Of a stretch of 64,000 nucleotides of DNA, positions 56,945 through 64,000 are shown one piece after another. Below the pieces are notes generated by a model that saw only the letters and a list, made by a program, of their open reading frames with translations, was not told the DNA's origin and did not search any database. The DNA is taken from contig OY821771.1 of NCBI GenBank assembly GCA_963682175.1, forward strand, positions 14,507,001 to 14,571,000, written 5' to 3'. The DNA is from Triglochin maritima. Taxonomy: Eukaryota > Streptophyta > Magnoliopsida > Alismatales > Juncaginaceae. The translations under genes and the position numbers were made by a program. Position 1 is the first letter of the stretch. Each line of letters begins with the position of its first letter.

Positions 56945-59900
56945 CTAGTATCGCTTGCCAAGGATAACGCCAATGATCATTGATATCAGAGCAACTCCCA
57001 TTATGAATTTTACGGTCACTGACAAGGAATTATCTTCAGTTATTGTAGCCGGAGTTGCTGAAGGGGTCTCGGTAGGCTGATGAGATCCCTCGTCTTTTTT
57101 CTTGTTTTTCCTCTTTAATGGCGTTGTTGTTCCTATTGAAAAGTCTCTTGATTTGGTCTCTACCTCCTGCCCCATCTGAAGCGTCGAAATCCCTTCTTCA
57201 TCCTGCAATTGCTGATGAAATAACTGTAAGAAACAGTCAAGCATGCTTTGTCTACTCGGCAAGACAACAATACAACCACTGTCAACTATCATGTAGACTC
57301 CATCAGATTTCTAGTTGAAGAACAATGTCCCATTCATAGGTACACGTCCTCCTTCCAGATAAGATGTCAGAAAAGGATTTAGAAAACTAAAAAAAGTTGA
57401 TGATGGAAATGTTACTAAACGTAAGAATCAGATCCATCATAACTTGATTAACAGTAATTAAAATTGTGCGAATGTACCTAAACCAAGGGCTTATGTATCT
57501 TTTGATAAGTTAAAGCTGAAGGAAACGCACGGGATTCCAATATTTTAGAAGCTATCTAATTGAATTCTCAAAGCATCAGGTCATATGCTTAGTTGCTTAC
57601 CTATTTAAGCAACCTGCATTCGACACACCTATACTACAAACTGAACAGTGATATGTTGGAAGTAGGAAACGTCACTTCAACTACGATTGATCTATATTTT
57701 GGTAACGGGAAGTCTGGACCAAGAACTGACTTTCATTTTTCTGGTAAAGTTCAGAGGATTCTAATTGCAAGATTAGCAACTTTAGCAAGTCATTTTCCTT
57801 TAAGGATGGATTATGCCAATACATGCAAGCTTCATTTGAAACATGTATCATGGACTATCATGCTCACACTTTTGTTGGATAAGAAGGCTTTCTTGCTAGT
57901 GGCCTTGCAAAAATTAGTTTGGACATTGCTAATATCATAGCCCCTAAGCAGACAAGCAATCAAAAGGTACGTTTCCGAAAGTTGATTAGAAGTCTTGGTT
58001 TATATTCTTCTAAGAAATAGGATTACTGGTCATCTAAAAAAACAATTGGGGAGCTAAATACGAAATGTCAAAAAGTACCTTCTTCCTGCACTGTGATTCA
58101 GCTTTTTGCAGATTTTGTTGGAGCTCTTCAGCTTGTTTCTGTAGACGTACTACATGTTGGCGTTCAGCCTCAACTTTCGCAGATGATTCATTCATGAACT
58201 CTTCAACCTTTTCCTTGTTGTTTGCTTCAGACTCCTGCAGTTTCTGCTGAAGCTCTTCAACTTGCTTCTCCAGAGACAAAACATGCGCATGTTTGGAGTC
58301 AGTATCCACAAGGGACTGCCTGACAGAAGCTTCTCTTTCCAACTCCTTTCTTGACTCTAATTCCCTCTGCTGGATCACAAAATCCAGGGTAATGGACTCA
58401 AGGTTAAAAGTAGTACAGGCATGCTGGGAAAGATGCAGCACATGATGATGGAAAAAAGGCCGACAATATTTTGCACCTCTATCACCATAAATTAATTCTT
58501 GAAACCAATATTAAAGTTGCCAAAATTTTGTGACGTAGTAATATCAAATTTAAACTCCAAGAGTGTTCTCTGCATGAAAACAACTACATTACAAACCATC
58601 AATTTATCTGACGTGGTAATATTTGCTAAGCACAATTATTTCCATGTACAACCCTCTAAGAGGCTAAGTCAAGAGGAGCTGAAAACCTCTCCAACTAACA
58701 TTCAAAGAACTTTTTGCCTTCATTTGAACATACTATGAGAAGAATGAACTAATGGCATGCATTTTTGCAAGTGACTTGTCCCGTTGGTTATGATTGCAAA
58801 TAATATACGATATTTGTGCACCGACAGACATATGAACTTAAAAACAAGGCCAATACAATGTTGGTAAGCAACAAAAGGTAAGATCATGAACCATTGACCC
58901 GTCCAAATTAGTTAGCAACAATGAACCTAAATAACATTGCATGGGTTTCAGACATGAAGAGTAGACCAGGGTAACGGGCCGGGCCGGAAACACAGCCTAG
59001 CATGCTGTCCCGTGCCGGCACAGCACGACTGGCATGGCAGAATTCAGACCGGCCAGCTGGGCTAGACCGGGCCAGCTGTACTCTAATGAAGAGTACACCC
59101 TTAATTTTAAGAAGAAGAACAGGGTAGGATGGCCACAGTAACAGCATTGTGTAGTTGTGTTGTTCACTTCCATTTTCATGACTTTTTAAAGTTGGTACTG
59201 GTTCTACCAGGAAAGATAAAGACAGATGAATACTGAAATAGTAAAAATAACACAGATTGCTTAAATCATTGAAAAAGATGCATGTTAACTTTCAACTTTA
59301 CCTCTTCTTTGAGTTGTTTATCAACTACCATCAACTGCTGTTCAAGTTCTGCTATTCTGGTTTGCAATTCTGATTTCACCATAACGTCAGCCTGCAGAGT
59401 TTCTATATGTTCACTGAGAGTGCTTTCTTTATCTCTCTGTTCTTTCAGTTGTTCTTCTAACTTGGTAATTATTGCTTCAAGATCTCTCTTTGTTGTTTGA
59501 TACATTTCGTCCAACACGAAATTTTCTTCCTTAACGGAACATATCTGCTAAAGGAATAATTTCCTCCATAAGAAATCATGATAATGTATACAGAAACACA
59601 AAAATAAGATTTGATGCTTAATAATAGCATTACATTTACGACATACATAAAACAGATTATGTGCATAATAAGAAAGCTGCTGACCTGGGCTTGTAGCCTC
59701 TCGCCCTCAGAAGTAAATTTCTGCTTCAAATCTTCAATGATTTTTGTAGAAGACTGTAATTGGCAACATGCTTCATCCTTGTCCCCGAGAACTGTGTCAA
59801 GTCTATTCTGTAACTCATTCAGCTTATTTTCATATGAGGTTAATTCCTCGACCAGCCTCAAATTTGTCTTGGCTAAACTTTCATTGTCATTCTCAATTTC

Positions 59901-62900
59901 GCTAACTTTTCCCTTGGAATCCGCTGAAGTTTCTTCAAGTTCATTTATTTTGAGTAAAGCCTCCTCTAGTTGGACCTTTGTAGTATCCACAGTATTCTGT
60001 AGGTCAGCTGCCTGTTTTTGATATACTTTTGCCTGGGACTCAAGTGTGATTAATTTTTCATTTAGTGTTCCAACTTCAGAATCTTTTGCCTTAAGTTTTT
60101 CTATTGCATCAAGCAGCTCAAATTTAGTTTGCTCAGCGTGGGCCTCTGCTTCGGCGTGCAGGTCCAATCCTCTGGAATGTTGATCTTTTAGCTCTGTGAC
60201 AGCCTTTGCGTGAAAAATTAGTTGGTCAGCCATCTCATCCTTTTCTCCTTTAATGGAGTCCATCAATTCTTGCATCTTCTTAATTTTATTCTGATGAGCT
60301 TCTAGTTCCTCCTTGAGCTGAGAATTGGTTTTAGCTATCATTTGATTTTCCATAAATGTTTGTTCAGCTTTGGCTTCTTTTTCCTGAACTTCTCTTTTGA
60401 GCTCCTCTATTGACTTCTCTCGAGAAACATGTGCGTTTGCACTTGCTTCCAGCTCAGCTTTCAGTGATGCTGCCTTTTCGGTAGCTTCAACTGCCTGGTC
60501 TTGATAGAGTTTGGCTCTTTCTGTTGCTTCAGCTGTGCGATCTTGAGAGATGCTGGCCTTATTTTTTGCTTCTTGAACCTTTGTCTTGAGTTCATCAATA
60601 TGTTTCTCTAAAGCAGCATTTGCTGCCAAACTTGTTTGTAGCTCATCCTTCACTAATGCTGCACTTTGTGTGGTTGCAACTACTTGATCTTGGAAAAAGT
60701 TGGCCCTTTCAGTTGCTTCAGCTGCCTGAGTTTTATGATACACGACCTGTTCCTCAATTGATTCTATTTTCTTTGATAATAGCTCAATTTCAGAATCTTT
60801 CTGAGCAACAGTTGCAAGCGATTCCAGATGACTCAATTCTGCTTGTTCTGAATGTGTCTGATGCGCCAACTCCAGCTCCAAGCTTCTTGCAGTAACCGTT
60901 TCGACACTCATAGTTTGCTGTTCAAGTTGCTCCTCAGCAGATTTGAGTTTTTCTAGTATATCCCGTTCTTTAGTATTGGAAGCCTTTAGAAGTTCTTCAA
61001 CATTTTCTAGTTTTTCCTTTGTTGACTTCAACTCATTTTGGAAAGATGTAATCATGCCTTCTGCTCCCACTAGCTTCTGATGTGAACTCTTTGATGATTG
61101 TTCAAACTGTTCCTTCTCTTCAGTAATGGCTTTTAACTGATTCACAAGTTCTTTTTCTTTATTAGTTGCATCATGGAGAGCAACCTCAAGACTATCACAT
61201 CTTACTTTGAGTGCTTCTGCCTGCGTTTTTAGATCAGACGTGTTATAATTAAGTTGCGCTAACGCATCATCAGCATTCTTGCTCTTGCTACGTTCAATTA
61301 TTAGCTGCTCTTCGAGTTCTTGAAGCTGGTTTTTCGTAGCATCCAGAAGAAGCTCTAGTTCAACTACTTTATTTTCAGCCTCTTTCGATTTTAAGTGAGA
61401 TTTCTGGAGCAGTTCTTCCAGGTCAAGGCAGCTCTGCTGTGTCAGTCCACTTTGATTCTCGTGGAGTGCACATTTTTCTTCCAGGTGTTTCACCTCCTGC
61501 TCAAGCTCCAAAATCCGTCCTGATGACGTACTCAGAGAAAATTCTAATTGGTGTGATTTATCTTCAGATGACTGCAAGTTGGACTTGGAAATTGCCACAT
61601 CTTCCTCAGAGTTTCTCAAAAGGGTGGTGAGCTTGGATTCTTTTTCATAAAGTTCTTTTAGTTCCCCATCTTTGCCAGAGCATTGTAGCTCTAAATCATG
61701 TAACTGCTTCTCAACCTCCACATTTTTCTGTTCCACAGACAATAATTTTGACTCAGTTTCTTGCAACTGTGCTTTTACTTCTGCAGCTGCCAAATTAGAG
61801 GACTGAACTAAACCCTCAAGTTCAATCCCTCTTTGAGTGGCAGTTGCAGATGCCCTTTCAGATTCTGCCTGAAATTCCCCCAGGGACTTGTGCTTCTGCT
61901 CCATTTCTGCGTTATAAGATAAAGCCTGTGATAGAAGAGAATGTGTTTTTGCAAAATTTTGCTCAGATATTTTGAGCTTATCCTCCAAGTTATTGCACAT
62001 TTCCTCTGTTTTGACCAAGCTCGCCTTAAGCTCTGCTGAAACTGCCTCCTGAGCTTCTTTTTCTCCACCAACTTTCATTAATTGCTCCTGCAATATTTTT
62101 ATTTCTACATTTTGGCCTTCCATGTTAGTTTCTAGATTGGATCTGAGTTGTACTTCCTCTTCGTATTTCAGCTCAGCTTCTTGCAGGCCAGCAGCCTTTC
62201 TTTGTAGTTCTTCACTGGAAGTCAACAATGAACTTTTAAGTGCTAAAACCTCTTTCTTAAGGTCTTCATTAGAGGCCTTATATGCAGTTAATTCTTGGGC
62301 TAGTTGGTCCGCAAGAGCTTTATCTGAACCAACCCTGTTTTCCAACTTTTCAACCTGAAATTTTGAATTACTCAACTCTTCTTGAGCCTTCAAAAGCTCC
62401 GAGGTAGTAGTGTTCAGTGCTCCTTTGATTTTTTGATTTTCTCTAACACTGTTGTACAAATCCTTTATTTCCTCCTGCAATATGCCAACCTGGTCCTCCA
62501 TTTCTTTAGCATGTTGTTTTGCGATTTCAGTCATTTTCTCGAATTCTAAAGCCTTCTTCAACTGCAGTTCTGCATCTAAGCCTTTTTCCTTGCTATGTTC
62601 TTCATGTTTCTTTGCATCATCAGCAAGAGAGGCCAGATCTAGTTCAAGTTTTTCAATATTCTTTCTGGAGATTTCAAGATCATGTGATACTCTATCAAAG
62701 GCTACCTTCATATTAACCAGCTCTCGGTTTTTAGCTTCTCGGTCCTCCTGTACTTCTGCCAGTGTCTGGAGCTGCAATCTAGCATTTGATTCAACCTCTT
62801 CCTGGAGTCTTTTCATATCGATTTCAAGCTCTTCACAGCGCTTCTCTCTTTCAATCATCTTCTTATTGACAAGTTCCATGTCAGTCTGCAGACGTGCTTT

Positions 62901-63149
62901 CTCAGCCTCAGAATTCTGTAGGTCTACAACAACAGCTTCGAATTTGAGTTTGAGCTCTTTGTTGTAGTCTTCTGCTTCTTTGTCAGTGCCAATAGCAGAG
63001 ATGCTCAAGTTTTTTTTTCTGGTGGGTGGGTTTTGCTCCACAGCTACTGCTCTTTGGTGGACAGTGTTGTCCTTAACATCAATGGATTCCCTTTCAACCT
63101 TCACAAATTCTCCATCAAGTGCAGTTTCTTCTTCATCTTCTACCTTTTT
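56945..63149 (-). CDS. Long coiled-coil protein with C-terminal membrane anchor, PICC/AT2G32240 family; 5' exon outside window
   Basis: Four exons are visible on the minus strand: 63149-59685, 59544-59302, 58369-58079 and 57202-56945, each flanked by AG/GT and all phase 0 (1418 residues in total). The second acceptor could shift by one codon. The first visible residues, KKVEDEEETALDGEFVKVE, match the family's early region, so a first exon with the ATG lies beyond 64000. Almost the whole protein is heptad-repeat coiled coil rich in Glu, Lys, Leu and Gln. The last exon has a basic patch (PLKRKNKKK), a Ser/Thr/Pro spacer and a membrane segment, GVALISMIIGVILGKRY, ending the protein as a tail anchor. 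Arabidopsis relatives are described as ER-associated, and PICC as acting in pattern-triggered immunity. Two similar ~60-residue units lie near residues 800-925. Confidence 0.88.
57206..58078 (-). other. Last intron of the coiled-coil gene
   Basis: About 870 bp with acceptor at 57203 and donor at 58078. A plus-strand open frame at 57593-57940 has no family features and is taken as chance. Confidence 0.7.
58370..59301 (-). other. Intron of the coiled-coil gene with a GC-rich insert
   Basis: The intron is AT-rich except 58970-59090, which holds GGGCCGGGCCGG, ATGCTGTCCCGTGCCGGCAC and GACCGGGCCAGC. This looks like a worn hAT-type MITE of the kind common in plant introns, but clear ends and a duplication are missing. 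Confidence 0.5.
59545..59684 (-). other. Short intron of the coiled-coil gene
   Basis: 140 bp with donor GTCAGC and acceptor CCTTTAGCAG on the minus strand. The frame happens to remain open into this intron, which would make the big exon look longer; the 44 residues after LQAQ are hydrophobic and unlike the coiled coil, so splicing here is preferred. Confidence 0.8.
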
Positions 63150-64000
63150 CTGCAAATGAAAATCGATGTTTTGTTAGATTTTGGTGCACCTATATAAATT
63201 ACTATAACCATATCAGATTTACCAAGGACCAACAACCAACCAAAAGAAGATAAATACCCCCACTTAAGTTATTTGTGTTCCTTCATAAAGCATTTACCAC
63301 TGGATCTAGGCGCACTCTTACGTTGCTTTACTAAACAACATGACACAAAGAAGGCATCACTAAATTGTGATGGTGTTTTTGAATAAGGAAATAGGACAAG
63401 AGAGAACAATTGAAGCAGAAGATTAAAAAAAATGGACGTTTTGCATCTAAAGCTCACGGTACAGTGATTGTATAACCAAACATTAATGATGAAAAGGAGG
63501 TAACTCGTAAGTAGCCTCGTTGGGTCAAGGAGTATATACTAATTATTTGTTTGTTTTGTGCACTAAATGACTAAAGGATATGTAGCTTTCTGATTTTTAT
63601 AATAATTTTGGAGTATACGCAGCTGAATTAGAACATAGTAGGCCATTCGGACAAAACAAAAATTGTGAATACAACCATGGTATCAGAAATTGATTTAGTT
63701 TAGACTGGCATGAAGCTTCGATTACCGGTTTAGAGTCCAATTCCTTTTAAATGAATGTCTTGTTTCCGAAAGGCACAGGTAGGGGTGAGCATTGGTCCGG
63801 ACCGATCGGTCCGGACTGGATTTTTAATGGAAAAATAGATTTTGGACCGAGTTCGGATCCGACCGGACTGAAAACCGAATTTGTCCCGGAATCCGTACCG
63901 AAACCCGGACCGGTCGGATTCGGTCCGGACCAGGACCGAAAGTTGCACAACCCTAGGCACATGGCTCAATATTTAGACATCCAGTCTCTTTGTCGCATTG
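63150..64000 (-). other. First intron (partial) of the coiled-coil gene
   Basis: The acceptor TTTGCAG is next to 63149. No exon with an ATG and the expected acidic N-terminal sequence was seen up to the window edge. It contains the MITE at 63780. Confidence 0.6.
63780..63955. mobile_element. hAT-type MITE, 176 bp
   Basis: The ends are TAGGGGTGAGCA and, in reverse complement, TAGGGTTGTGCA. The 8-bp flanks GGCACAGG (63772-63779) and GGCACATG (63956-63963) match at seven of eight positions. The interior is palindromic and rich in GGTCCGGACC-type strings. It has no coding capacity. Confidence 0.85.

Noticed and set aside
57593..57940. A 115-codon plus-strand open frame
   Set aside because: Lies within an intron of the minus-strand gene, with no recognisable family and ordinary AT-rich composition.
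58970..59090. A complete MITE in the intron
   Set aside because: The GC-rich palindromic content is suggestive, but no paired ends and no target duplication were found, so it is only noted as a possible remnant.
59469..63155. One continuous 1228-codon reading of the coiled-coil gene
   Set aside because: The right end begins at TTG, not ATG, just inside an AG acceptor. The left end runs through a 140-bp intron with good splice sites into hydrophobic sequence unlike the coiled coil.

Overview
The window is nuclear DNA of a flowering plant. It carries genes with introns, plant-specific protein families (GRAS, and a plant tail-anchored coiled-coil family) and a dense layer of plant transposons of several classes (Athila-type Ty3 elements, PIF/Harbinger, hAT, MULE, CACTA, an L1-type LINE). 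The species cannot be named from the sequence. The density of Athila elements and the number of nested insertions suggest a heterochromatic, perhaps pericentromeric, block (about 1-47 kb) that borders gene-bearing DNA (about 48-64 kb).

Layout. 1-1484 is one end of a CACTA element. 2181-4140 is a mosaic solo LTR. 4310-9365 is an old minus-strand Athila remnant, split by a solo LTR (5940-8113, target duplication GTTCC). 9370-10957 is a dead L1-type LINE, which carries a PIF/Harbinger transposon at 10961-15503 (TTA duplication). The Harbinger transposase is itself cut by a second solo LTR of the same family (11963-13982, duplication AAAAC). A tandem array of a ~22-bp unit (16.8-17.2 kb) follows.

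17449 to about 37935 is a large decayed plus-strand Athila element with gag, protease, RT, RNase H and integrase remnants. A much younger, structurally complete minus-strand element (22759-30155, perfect AGGAC duplication, LTRs differing at about a dozen sites) sits inside it. The young element has a single intact ORF with a CCHC knuckle and no pol, so it must depend on enzymes supplied in trans. Next come a truncated minus-strand relative (34729-37097), unassigned DNA, a second and larger array of the ~22-bp unit (39.8-41.5 kb), another Athila 3' remnant (41975-44861), unassigned DNA, and an hAT transposase pseudogene (47.1-48.03 kb).

Host genes. 48140-49381 is an intronless GRAS gene of the SCR/SCL23 type. 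53543-54946 holds three short exons with matching phases that look like the 3' end of an unidentified gene; it is separated from the GRAS gene by a non-autonomous hAT element (50152-52812) that contains another solo LTR. 55276-56373 is a MULE with ~320-bp inverted ends, a perfect 9-bp duplication and a GC-rich core that may be captured host sequence. 56945-63149 (minus) is a long coiled-coil gene with a C-terminal membrane anchor, related to the Arabidopsis PICC (AT2G32240) / AT1G05320 family. Its first coding exon lies beyond the right edge. Its introns carry MITE-like inserts, one with clear hAT ends at 63780-63955.

The most unusual sequence signals are a pair of 18-bp palindromes at a constant 21-bp spacing in the promoter region of every related Athila LTR here and again in the transcribed leader; clusters of the GGTCGACC palindrome in two LTR types; and the ~22-bp array unit found at three separate loci.
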